Shown: positions 16,963 to 24,264 of the stretch, in pieces
Layout: each line of letters opens with the position of its first letter
Numbering within the stretch: the stretch's first letter is position 1
Source: Kribbibacterium absianum
GTDB taxonomy: Bacteria; Actinomycetota; Coriobacteriia; Coriobacteriales; Atopobiaceae
Reading direction: 5' to 3'
Assembly: GCF_030067705.1 (NCBI RefSeq)
Contig: NZ_JASJEX010000005.1
Coordinates: 94,249 to 158,248 of the forward strand
Length of the DNA: 64,000 bases
Program-made: the position numbers and the translations under genes
The notes under the pieces: generated by a model
Databases searched by the model: none
What the model was told of the DNA's origin: nothing
The model's input: the letters and a program-made list of their open reading frames with translations, nothing else

Positions 16963-16976
16963 GACAACCGGTTTAC
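16963..16976. promoter_or_regulatory. LacI-type operator, GPH transporter operon
   Basis: GACAACCGGTTTAC has a complete AACCGGTT core. It lies 146 nt upstream of the transporter start. Confidence 0.75.
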
Positions 16977-17212
16977 TTCTGGGGACACATTGACGGTCAG
17001 CGAAGCTATTCAGGTAGACCATGAATGGGCTGAAACCGTGCGCGGTCTTGTGACCCAGCACGAGAGGCATGGATGATCAGGCTTATTACCTGCTGTTTCT
17101 TTGCCGGCATTCCGCCTCTTATCGACGGCTGCCCACACCTTTGGGCAGCTCGTGATGCATGAAACTCCCGGCACTTGCGCATAATCCCCCGCAGACGACC
17201 CGGAACCTTATA

Positions 17213-17226
17213 AGCAAACCATTTAC
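17213..17226. promoter_or_regulatory. Degenerate LacI-type operator
   Basis: AGCAAACCATTTAC keeps the AA-C...TTTAC ends but has a disturbed centre. It lies roughly midway between the flanking operator sites. Confidence 0.4.
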
Positions 17227-17420
17227 TTCCTGAGTCCGCGAACGGCCGTTGAAACCGGTTGCAACGGCAACGGTGCCTGCCCTGCCTGGAGCTGGCGAAA
17301 GCGCTGTCGCGCTGCCCCTGGGCTCCACCAGCGCCTCTATCGTCACCGGTGGCATAGGCTGACAGGAAGCGGCGGGGCTGACCCGGGACGTGGGCTTTCT
17401 CTGAGCTGTTCCATTGACGG

Positions 17421-17434
17421 TCTAACTGGTTTAC
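17421..17434. promoter_or_regulatory. LacI-type operator upstream of lacI-2
   Basis: TCTAACTGGTTTAC matches the right half of the consensus fully. It lies 135 nt upstream of the lacI-2 start. A weaker related sequence, GTAAACTAGGTAAC, follows at 17519-17532. Confidence 0.6.
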
Positions 17435-17568
17435 TCATGGGACATACGGCCATTGCAGGAGCCGTTCGACCGGGCACGGCCCCCGGGCACACGACCGGCT
17501 CGGACGGGACGCCGAGCAGTAAACTAGGTAACCGGAGGACTCGACGGCGCAGACCGACGGAGGGCACC

Positions 17569-18579
17569 ATGGCGGGCAAGAAACACGTCACCATCAACGA
17601 CATCGCCACGATGGCGGGCGTCTCCAAGACCACCGTGTCCTTCTTCCTCAACGGCAAGTCCGAGCGCATGTCCGAGGAGACCCGGCAGCGCATCGCACAG
17701 GCCATCGCCAAGACCGGCTACCGGCCGAGCCCCGTCGCGCGCTCCCTCAACGCCAAGCGCACGTCGCTCATCGGCGTGATCATCGGCGACATCGCGAACA
17801 CGTTCTCCAACTCCATCGTCAAGGGCATCGAGGACGTCGCCGCCGAGGCCGGCTACCGCGTGCTCGTGAGCGGGTCGAACCACAACCGCGACAACGAGCG
17901 CGACTATATCGACCGGCTCCTCGCCGTGGGAGTGGACGGGTTCCTCGTGCAGCCCACCGCCTCCTTCAAGGAGATCTCGCAGGCCATCGACGAGACGGAC
18001 ACGCCCCTCGTGTTCTTTGACAGCAAGTTCTACGACTACGCGTCCAGCTGGGTGAAGACCGACAACTACGAGGCCACCTTCCAAGCGATCCGCGCCTGCA
18101 TTGCCAAGGGCTATGAGCGGTTCCTGCTCGTGGCCGCCCCGGCGGGCAACCTGAGCAGCCGCGTGGAGCGCACGAGCGGCTTTGTGGAGGCCCTGGCGGA
18201 GGCGGGCGTCGGCTTTGAGCAGTTCGAGCTGGGGGACGACTCGGTCGACGTCCCCGCGCTGCAAGGGTTCCTGCGCGAGCGAATCGACGGCGTGACGCCC
18301 ACGCTCGTGTTCGCGCCCAATTGCTGGGCGCTGCCGGACATCTACCGGGGCATGCGCGAGTTCTACCCGCTGATGCCGGGCGCGGTGGGGCTGCTCGGCT
18401 TCGACAACGCGGAATGGGTGGAGGTGGCGAGCCCGAGCGTCTCCGTGATCATGCAGCCGGCGCGCGAGGAGGGCGCGACGGCCTGCCGGATCCTGATCGA
18501 CCTGATCCACAAAGAGGGGGCGGTGAACCCCCACCAGGTGCTGCCCTGCTCGGTGCAGTGGGGCACGACGACGCGATAG
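17569..18579 (+). CDS. LacI-family transcriptional regulator 2 (KdgR-like)
   Basis: The 336-residue regulator has an N-terminal LacI HTH (INDIATMAGVSKTTVSFFLN), a hinge at SPVARSLNAKRT and a PBP1-like effector domain. Gram-positive KdgR proteins are LacI-type repressors that respond to KDG, and the setting agrees. It is encoded next to the transporter operon with several operator-like sites between. The start at 17569 has CGGAGGG seven nt upstream. A longer in-frame extension of 44 codons lacks a ribosome site and has no family counterpart. Confidence 0.88.
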   Translation: MAGKKHVTINDIATMAGVSKTTVSFFLNGKSERMSEETRQRIAQAIAKTGYRPSPVARSLNAKRTSLIGVIIGDIANTFSNSIVKGIEDVAAEAGYRVLVSGSNHNRDNERDYIDRLLAVGVDGFLVQPTASFKEISQAIDETDTPLVFFDSKFYDYASSWVKTDNYEATFQAIRACIAKGYERFLLVAAPAGNLSSRVERTSGFVEALAEAGVGFEQFELGDDSVDVPALQGFLRERIDGVTPTLVFAPNCWALPDIYRGMREFYPLMPGAVGLLGFDNAEWVEVASPSVSVIMQPAREEGATACRILIDLIHKEGAVNPHQVLPCSVQWGTTTR

Positions 18580-18602
18580 GGCACGCCGTCCATCGGGTCC
18601 AC

Positions 18603-18631
18603 GCATACGGCGGATAGCATCCGCCGTATGC
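18603..18631. promoter_or_regulatory. Perfect 13-bp-arm palindrome ahead of the toxin-antitoxin operon
   Basis: GCATACGGCGGAT is followed by AGC and its exact inverse complement. A TATACT -10-like box is at 18635-18640, so the palindrome would overlap the -35 region. This is where ribbon-helix-helix antitoxins bind to autoregulate. It could equally serve as the lacI-2 terminator. Confidence 0.65.
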
Positions 18632-18665
18632 GGCTATACTCTAGGGCACGTTGGAAGGAGGCACG

Positions 18666-18953
18666 ATGGCTCCTGCTGTTCTAGAGAAACGCACGACCCG
18701 GCGCCGGCTCGACATCCCCCTCAACGACGAAGAGCGAGCCCAGCTCGACCTTTCGGCGTCGCTTGCTGGCATGAAGACGACCCAGTGGGCCAAGTCGCGC
18801 CTGAAGCGCATCGCAGCCGAAGAGATTGAGGCCTCGCGAACCGAGACGCTCTCACCGGTGTCCTTTGACGAGTTCTTGCAAGCGCTCGACGAGGGCCCCA
18901 CAGAGACCGGCCTCGAGTTTCTGGCGATGCCTTCCGTGCTGGACAAGCAATGA
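18666..18953 (+). CDS. DUF1778/TacA-type ribbon-helix-helix antitoxin
   Basis: The 95-residue protein has an N-terminal RHH-like segment (RRRLDIPLNDEERAQLDLSA) and a charged C-terminal tail (SFDEFLQALDEGP) of the sort that wraps the toxin. It overlaps the downstream GNAT gene by 4 nt, the usual arrangement of TacA-TacT/AtaR-AtaT pairs. Its role is to bind and neutralise the acetyltransferase and to repress the operon. The start has GGAAGGAGG upstream. Confidence 0.85.
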   Translation: MAPAVLEKRTTRRRLDIPLNDEERAQLDLSASLAGMKTTQWAKSRLKRIAAEEIEASRTETLSPVSFDEFLQALDEGPTETGLEFLAMPSVLDKQ

Positions 18954-19432
18954 TGCGCGTCCGCCGCATGGCGCCGGGTGACGATGTGTCGCAGGTCCGC
19001 TGCGGCGAGCCGGCTCTCGACGACTGGGCCCGAGAGCGCGCTCCAAGAGCTGAGGCACTCGGTGATGCTGCCGTGTTCGTGTTGGAGGACGGCGACCGCA
19101 TCGTGGGCTACTACACCCTTTCGCCCTTCAGCGTGATTCGCGGCGCGTCTCCGGGACGCGTCTCGCGCAATGCGCCCGACCCGGTACCGTGCCTTCTATT
19201 GGGCAGGCTCGCCGTAGATCAGGGTTTCCAGGGTCTTGGACTGGGAAAGGCGCTGCTCAAAGACGCCATCCTCGAGGCCGCGACCGTCCGGGCCCGTATC
19301 GGCGGCCGTGCCCTGGTCTGCGACCCCCTGAACGACGAGGTGCGTGCCTGGTACCTATCAGCCGGCTTTATTGAAGGGCGCGGCACTCGGAAGCTGTTCT
19401 TTCCACTGAAAGGCATCGCAGGCAAAGGGTGA
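18950..19432 (+). CDS. GNAT-family acetyltransferase toxin (TacT/AtaT-like)
   Basis: Toxins of this family acetylate the amino group of charged tRNAs and block translation. The 160-residue protein has the acetyl-CoA pyrophosphate loop QGFQGLGLGKALL (about 91-103) and the conserved catalytic tyrosine Y135 in AWYLSAGF. The C-terminal strand RKLFFPL is typical of the toxin subgroup. Its ATG overlaps the antitoxin stop. Which aminoacyl-tRNA it attacks cannot be predicted. It is probably an acquired module within the uronate island. Confidence 0.85.
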   Translation: MMRVRRMAPGDDVSQVRCGEPALDDWARERAPRAEALGDAAVFVLEDGDRIVGYYTLSPFSVIRGASPGRVSRNAPDPVPCLLLGRLAVDQGFQGLGLGKALLKDAILEAATVRARIGGRALVCDPLNDEVRAWYLSAGFIEGRGTRKLFFPLKGIAGKG

Positions 19433-19465
19433 CCCACACGCCAGCGACCGCGGCGCGGCCCCGGG

Positions 19466-20329
19466 CTAGGCGAAGCGCGTCGTCAGCGTGCCGATGCCCT
19501 CGATGGTCGCCTCCACCACGTCGCCGGGGCGGATCCAGTCCTGCTGGCCTGCCGGTTTGCCGCAGACCACGCCCTCCGGCGTTCCGGTGAAGATGAGGTC
19601 CCCCGGCTCCAGCGTCAGGTACCGGGAGGCGCAGCTCAGGATCTGGGCGCAGTCGAACACCATGGCGTCGGTGGTGGCGTCCTGCTCGGGCACGCCGTTC
19701 TTGGTCAGGCCGATGCGCTTGTGCGCCGGGTCGAAGCTGTCCGCGGTCACGAGGTAGGGGCCCGTGGGCGCGAACTGGTCCAGGGACTTGCCGATGAGCC
19801 ATTGGCCGGTGCGATGCTGCAGGTCGCGGGCCGTGAGGTCGTTGCCCACGGTGTAGCCGAACACGTAGTCCAGCGCCCGGTCCTGCGGCACGTCATGGGC
19901 GCGCCGGCCCACGACCATCACCAGCTCGGCCTCGTAGTCGTACTGGTTGGAGACGGGCGAGAGCCCCACGGTCTCCCGATGGGCCGCCAACGCGTTGTTG
20001 TACTTGCCAAAGAGCAAGGGCTCCGACGGCACGTCCATCTGGAACTCCGCGCTGTGCTTGCGGTAGTTGATGCCGACGCAGAGGATCTTCTCGGGGTCGG
20101 CCACCACCGGGGCGAAGGTGGCCGCGTCTGGATCGAGGGTCACGACCTCGCCCCCGAGAAGGTCGGCGAGCGCCTCCCGGCCCAGGGGCCCCTGAGCGAT
20201 GAGCTGCTCCATCGTGACGGGGACGTCCAGGGCGCGCTCGGCCGCCGTGGCCGCCACGTCGACGAGGCGACCGCCGTCGAGAATGCCGAGCGTGGTGCCG
20301 GACGCCGTGCGGAGGCTCGCGAGCTTCAT
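19466..20329 (-). CDS. Fumarylacetoacetate hydrolase-family protein
   Basis: The 287-residue protein has the FAH C-terminal fold with metal ligands E133, E135 and D164 in DYEAELVMVVG and GNDLTARDLQ. The family includes acylpyruvases, oxaloacetate decarboxylases and 2,4-diketo-3-deoxy-L-rhamnonate hydrolase. Its operator-like site (20390-20403) ties it to the uronate regulon. A role in clearing a 2,4-diketo or 3-deoxy sugar acid, perhaps from rhamnose, is reasonable but unproven. The start at 20329 has an AAAGGG ribosome site. Confidence 0.82.
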   Translation of the reverse strand: MKLASLRTASGTTLGILDGGRLVDVAATAAERALDVPVTMEQLIAQGPLGREALADLLGGEVVTLDPDAATFAPVVADPEKILCVGINYRKHSAEFQMDVPSEPLLFGKYNNALAAHRETVGLSPVSNQYDYEAELVMVVGRRAHDVPQDRALDYVFGYTVGNDLTARDLQHRTGQWLIGKSLDQFAPTGPYLVTADSFDPAHKRIGLTKNGVPEQDATTDAMVFDCAQILSCASRYLTLEPGDLIFTGTPEGVVCGKPAGQQDWIRPGDVVEATIEGIGTLTTRFA

Positions 20330-20389
20330 GGGTGGCCCTTTCTGGGGAGGTGTCTCTCCCGAACGATGAAAGGCCCCTCGCCCAAGAAT

Positions 20390-20403
20390 GTCAACCTGTT
20401 TAC
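20390..20403. promoter_or_regulatory. LacI-type operator, FAH-family gene
   Basis: GTCAACCTGTTTAC lies 61 nt upstream of the FAH-family start, in the divergent region shared with kduD. Confidence 0.7.
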
Positions 20404-20557
20404 TCCAGAACGTCACCACGCGGGCTCTCAAGAGCATGGTTCTCGTGCGAACCCGGCGCGTAGGGCGTCTTCCCGAAGAACGAATCCAGGATGGGGATGA
20501 ACCCAGAGGCCGCTGGGGGCGCGGCCTCCTCCCCTTTGTGAAGACTTCTCCATTTTT

Positions 20558-20571
20558 GTGAATCGGTTTAC
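20558..20571. promoter_or_regulatory. LacI-type operator, kduD-dhuI
   Basis: GTGAATCGGTTTAC lies 57 nt upstream of the kduD start, on the far side of the same divergent region. Confidence 0.75.
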
Positions 20572-20627
20572 TTATCGGCGTCCCTCCGCCTATCCTCCTC
20601 CGTGTCCCAGAGGAAAGGAGCTTGCCC

Positions 20628-21458
20628 ATGAGCGAGCAGTACGCGGACCCGTCGGTCTTCTCACTGGACCTGTTCCGGCTCGACGGCCAGGTGGCCCTCG
20701 TGACCGGTGCCACCCACGGCATCGGCTTCGCCTGTGCGGTCGCCCTGGCCAAGGCCGGTGCCACGGTCGCCGTGAACAGCCACAGCGCCGAGCATCTCGA
20801 GCGCGCGCTGGCCGAGTATGCGGCCGCCGGCGTGGACGCCCACGGCTACGTTGCCGACGTCACGGACGAGGACGCCGTCGCCGCGATGGTGGCCGACATC
20901 ACGGCCGACCTCGGGTCGCCGGACATCCTCGTCAACAACGCCGGCATGATCGCCCGCACGCCGATGCTCGAGATGTCCGCCGAGGAGTACCGCCGCGTGG
21001 TGGACATCGACCTCGCCGCGCCCTTCATCTGCGCCAAGGCGGTGCTGCCGGCCATGGTGGAGAAAGGGCACGGCAAGATCGTCAACATCTGCTCGCTGAT
21101 GAGCGAGCTGGGACGCGAGACGGTCGCGGCCTACGCGGCGGCGAAGGGCGGTCTCAAGATGTTGACGCGCAACATCGCGAGCGAGTTCGGCGAGGCCAAC
21201 GTCCAGTGCAACGGCATCGGCCCGGGCTACATCGCCACGCCGCAAACGGCGCCCCTGCGCGAGCCGCAGGCCGACGGCTCGATGCACCCCTTCGACAGCT
21301 TCATCCGCGCCAAGACCCCGGCCGGGCGCTGGGGCACGCCGGTCGACCTCATGGGGGCGATGGTGTTCCTGGCGAGCCCGGCGTCCGACTTCGTGAACGG
21401 CCAGGTGCTCTACGTGGACGGCGGCATCACCGCGTACCTCGGCAAGCAGCCCCAGTAA
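20628..21458 (+). CDS. kduD: KduD/DhuD-type 2-keto-3-deoxygluconate dehydrogenase (SDR)
   Basis: The enzyme reduces 2,5-diketo-3-deoxygluconate to KDG with NAD(P)H. The 276-residue classical SDR has the cofactor motif TGATHGIG (26-33), NNAG (about 103-106), Ser156, and YxxxK at Y169/K173. It closely resembles gluconate/3-deoxyglucosonate dehydrogenases. It is followed by the DhuI-type isomerase, giving the two-step route from unsaturated uronate to KDG. The ATG at 20628 has AAAGGAG upstream; a TTG two codons earlier is less likely. Confidence 0.9.
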   Translation: MSEQYADPSVFSLDLFRLDGQVALVTGATHGIGFACAVALAKAGATVAVNSHSAEHLERALAEYAAAGVDAHGYVADVTDEDAVAAMVADITADLGSPDILVNNAGMIARTPMLEMSAEEYRRVVDIDLAAPFICAKAVLPAMVEKGHGKIVNICSLMSELGRETVAAYAAAKGGLKMLTRNIASEFGEANVQCNGIGPGYIATPQTAPLREPQADGSMHPFDSFIRAKTPAGRWGTPVDLMGAMVFLASPASDFVNGQVLYVDGGITAYLGKQPQ

Positions 21459-21515
21459 ACGACTCCGCGTGCAAAACGGGACAGTCCCTTTTTTCACATC
21501 CGAAAGGAAATCTCC

Positions 21516-22169
21516 ATGCGCATCGCACTGATTATGGAAAACAGCCAGGCCAGCAAGAACGCCCAGGTGGAGGCGGCCCTGCGTGCCGCCGTGGAGCCGC
21601 TCGGCCATACGGTTCTCAACTATGGCATGTACACGGCGGACGACGCGGCCCAGCTCACCTACGTGCAGGAGGGCATCCTCGCGGCCATCGTCCTGAACGG
21701 CGGCGCGGCCGACTACGTGGTCACCGGCTGCGGCACCGGCGAGGGCGCCATGCTCGCGCTCAACAGCTTCCCCGGCGTGATCTGCGGCCACGTGGAGGAC
21801 CCGCTCGACGCCTACACCTTCGCCCAGATCAACGACGGCAACGCGGTGGCGGTTCCCTTCGCCAAGGGCCAGGGCTGGGGCTCGGAGCTGCAGCTCCGCT
21901 ACATCTTCGAGAAGCTCTTCTCCGAGGAGTCCGGCCAGGGCTACCCGCGCGAGCGCGCCGTGCCCGAGCAGCGCAACAAGCGCATCCTTGACGCCGTGCG
22001 GGCGAACAACTTCAAGCCCTTCCCGGCGCTCCTCAACGGCCTCGACCCGGAGCTTGTGGCCGGCGCCGTGGCCGGCGAGCGCTTCTCGGAGCTGTTCTTC
22101 GCGAACGCGACCGATCCCGAGGTCGTCGCCTGCGTGCGCGGACTGCTGACGAGCCCGGCGGCGGAGTAG
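21516..22169 (+). CDS. dhuI: DhuI-type ketol-isomerase, RpiB/LacAB fold
   Basis: The 217-residue protein is an RpiB/LacA/LacB-superfamily isomerase. The family has been shown in streptococci and lactobacilli to convert 4-deoxy-L-threo-5-hexosulose-uronate to 2,5-diketo-3-deoxygluconate in place of KduI. The active-site loop VVTGCGTGEGAMLALNS, with its Cys, and the tail RNKRILDA fit. Adjacent kduD supports the assignment. The C-terminal extension of about 60 residues is longer than in RpiB. The start has AAAGGAAA upstream. A 73-bp composite repeat begins right after its TAG stop. Confidence 0.85.
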   Translation: MRIALIMENSQASKNAQVEAALRAAVEPLGHTVLNYGMYTADDAAQLTYVQEGILAAIVLNGGAADYVVTGCGTGEGAMLALNSFPGVICGHVEDPLDAYTFAQINDGNAVAVPFAKGQGWGSELQLRYIFEKLFSEESGQGYPRERAVPEQRNKRILDAVRANNFKPFPALLNGLDPELVAGAVAGERFSELFFANATDPEVVACVRGLLTSPAAE

Positions 22170-22285
22170 AAACGAGTTTTCGACAGGTTCCAAACGATCG
22201 TTTGCAACTGGGCGGGACAGAGGTGCTGGACACCTGTGTCCCGCCGTCCGCACCGTGGGACGCACGTGTCCGGCACCGGTGTCCC
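22170..22285. repeat. Second copy of the 73-bp composite repeat plus one more 29-nt dyad copy
   Basis: Positions 22170-22242 match 3207-3279 at nearly every base, including the CAAACGATCGTTTG palindrome and the abutting dyad copy (22214-22242). Both copies begin at the first base after a TAG stop codon. A further dyad copy is at 22257-22285. The rest of the gap (22286-22417) shows only the ribosome site of the next gene. Confidence 0.85.
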
Positions 22286-22417
22286 GCCGCTCGCCGCCGC
22301 GTGCGACCGCTCACGGGCGCGAAGCGTCGATATTTCAAGGACTCTCGCCTTCGCCTGAAAAACCGCAGGTCTGGGCTGCTTCAATGAGTTGTTGACAGCG
22401 ACTTCAGAGGAGCGACC

Positions 22418-24073
22418 ATGGAAACCCTGCGCAAGGTCAACGTGATCGGGCACCTGCACCCGGACACGGACAGCATCTGCTCGGCCGTGAGCTACGCCTG
22501 GCTCAAGAACGCGATCGGCCCGAAGATCCACGAGCCCCGGCGCGCCGGCTCCATCAACCGCGAGACGGCCTTCGTGCTCAAGCGCTGGGGCGTCGACGAG
22601 CCGGACCTCATCACCTCCGTCCGCCCGCAGGTGAAGGACCTCGCCTATCAAAGGGAGCGGGGCATCGACGCGGAGACCAGCCTCTACGCGGCCTGGAACA
22701 AGATGCGCGACGACCGTCAGGACACCCTCTGCGTCACGACGGACGACCAGGAGCTTCTCGGTCTCGTCACCGTGAAGGACGTCGCGAACGCCAACATGGA
22801 CGTCTTCGCCAACGACGTGCTCTCCACGTCCCGCACCAGCTACGCCAACGTGATCGAGACCTTGAACGGCGAGATGGTGCTCGGCGACCCGTCCGAGCAG
22901 ATCGCCGGCGGCAAGGTGGTGGTCGGCACGAGCCCGGAGATGATGGAGGACTCCATCGAAGAGGGCGACATGGTGCTCGTCACCAACCGCTACGAGGTGC
23001 AGCGCTACGCCATCGACTCCGGCGCCAGCTGCCTCGTGATCTGCTGCGACGCCAAGCCCACCCGCGGCATCATCAGCGCCGCCGAGCACCACGGGTGCCG
23101 CATCATCACGACGCCGCTCGACACGTACGCCGCCACGCGCCTCATCTGCATGTCCGTGCCCGTGCGCTCGGTGATGCTGAGCCAGGGGCTCGTGACCTTC
23201 TCGGTCAACACCACCATCGAGGACGTCCGCAAGACGATGAGCGCGACCCGCCACCGCTACTTCCCGATCCTCGACGAGGACGGCCGGTTCGCGGGCGTGA
23301 TCTCCGGCGCCAACATGTTCGACATCAAGCGCAAGCACGTGATCCTCATGGACCATAGCGAGGTGTCCCAGGCGGTGGACGGCCTGTCCCACGCCATCAT
23401 CCTCGAGATCATCGACCACCACCGCATCGGCACCATCGAGACCACCTCGCCGGCGCTCTACCGCGCCCAGCCGGTGGGCTGCACCTGCACCATCGTCAAG
23501 CAGATGTACGACGAGAACGGCATCACGCCGCCGCCGCACATCGCGGGCCTCATGCTCTCGGCGATCCTCTCGGACACCCTGACGTTCCGCTCCCCCACCT
23601 GCACCGAGCAGGACAAGCTCGCCGCCCAGGAGCTTGCGGGCATCTGCGGCGTCGACATCGACACCTACGCGGACGAGATGTTCGAGGCCGGCGCGGACCT
23701 CACCGGGCGCACCGCCGAGGACGTCTTCAACAGCGACTTCAAGATCTTCTCCCGGGGCAGCGCGCGTTTCGGCGTGGGCCAGGGCTCCTACATGACGGAG
23801 TCGAGCCGCAAGGCCGCCGAGGCGCTCGTGGGGCCGTACCTGGCCGATGCCGCACGGAACGAGGACCTGCCCGTCGTCATGTACATGTTCACCGACGTGA
23901 AGACGCAGACCACGGACCTCCTGTTCTACGGCGAGGGCGCGGAGAGCGTCGTGAGGGCGGCCTTCGGCGTGGAGCCCACAGACGGCATGGCGGTGCTCCC
24001 CGGCGTCGTGAGCCGCAAGAAGCAGATGATCCCTCCCCTGATGGCAGCCTTCGAGAAGCTCTCCGAGGAGTGA
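22418..24073 (+). CDS. ppaC: Manganese-dependent family II inorganic pyrophosphatase with CBS and DRTGG domains
   Basis: The enzyme hydrolyses pyrophosphate to drive biosynthesis. The 551-residue protein starts with the DHH-family metal motif GHLHPDTDS (H12, H14, D16, D18) and has the DHH signature EIIDHHRIG near residue 335. Between them sit a CBS pair split around a DRTGG domain (about 70-310), the layout of nucleotide-regulated pyrophosphatases that respond to AMP/ADP, ATP and diadenosine polyphosphates. The C-terminal DHHA2 domain ends SRKKQMIPPL. The start has AGAGGAG upstream. Confidence 0.93.
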   Translation: METLRKVNVIGHLHPDTDSICSAVSYAWLKNAIGPKIHEPRRAGSINRETAFVLKRWGVDEPDLITSVRPQVKDLAYQRERGIDAETSLYAAWNKMRDDRQDTLCVTTDDQELLGLVTVKDVANANMDVFANDVLSTSRTSYANVIETLNGEMVLGDPSEQIAGGKVVVGTSPEMMEDSIEEGDMVLVTNRYEVQRYAIDSGASCLVICCDAKPTRGIISAAEHHGCRIITTPLDTYAATRLICMSVPVRSVMLSQGLVTFSVNTTIEDVRKTMSATRHRYFPILDEDGRFAGVISGANMFDIKRKHVILMDHSEVSQAVDGLSHAIILEIIDHHRIGTIETTSPALYRAQPVGCTCTIVKQMYDENGITPPPHIAGLMLSAILSDTLTFRSPTCTEQDKLAAQELAGICGVDIDTYADEMFEAGADLTGRTAEDVFNSDFKIFSRGSARFGVGQGSYMTESSRKAAEALVGPYLADAARNEDLPVVMYMFTDVKTQTTDLLFYGEGAESVVRAAFGVEPTDGMAVLPGVVSRKKQMIPPLMAAFEKLSEE

Positions 24074-24144
24074 GACAAACCAAAGAGACGAGATCGTCCC
24101 ACCCAGAAAGTGAGACAGAACAAAGAGACGAGATCGTCTCACCC
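24070..24144. repeat. Family B repeat, two direct 35-nt copies starting on the stop codon
   Basis: Copies are at 24070-24104 and 24110-24144, each beginning GTGAGACA, then a CAAAGAGACGAGATCGT core and ending CACCC. The TGA inside the first GTGAGACA is the pyrophosphatase stop codon. Related copies lie at 28724-28755 and 42027-42103. Confidence 0.85.
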
Positions 24145-24156
24145 GAGATCGTCTCG

Positions 24157-24182
24157 GCGGCGGGGCCACCGCGCCCCGCCGC
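24157..24182 (+). terminator. GC-rich stem-loop after the pyrophosphatase gene
   Basis: GCGGCGGGGC at 24157-24166 pairs perfectly with 24173-24182 across a 6-nt loop. No T-tract follows. Confidence 0.55.
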
Positions 24183-24264
24183 GTTGCTGTGACGGGGCAC
24201 TTCCCCGAGGGCCTTGCAGTACGCTGGTGCCCTGTGAGCGCTCGACATCGACAAAGGGGGCACC

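Larger units (their letters stand above)
16818..17568. other. Divergent control region between the transporter operon and lacI-2
   Basis: No convincing gene is seen in these 751 nt. The region carries operator-like sites at 16963-16976, 17213-17226 and 17421-17434 and a weak one at 17519-17532. It is the most operator-rich stretch of the window. Spaced sites of this sort would suit DNA looping by LacI-type tetramers. Confidence 0.6.

Noticed and set aside
22392..22397. TTGACA as a -35 box for the pyrophosphatase gene
   Set aside because: It lies only 20 nt before the ATG, leaving no room for a -10 box and leader.
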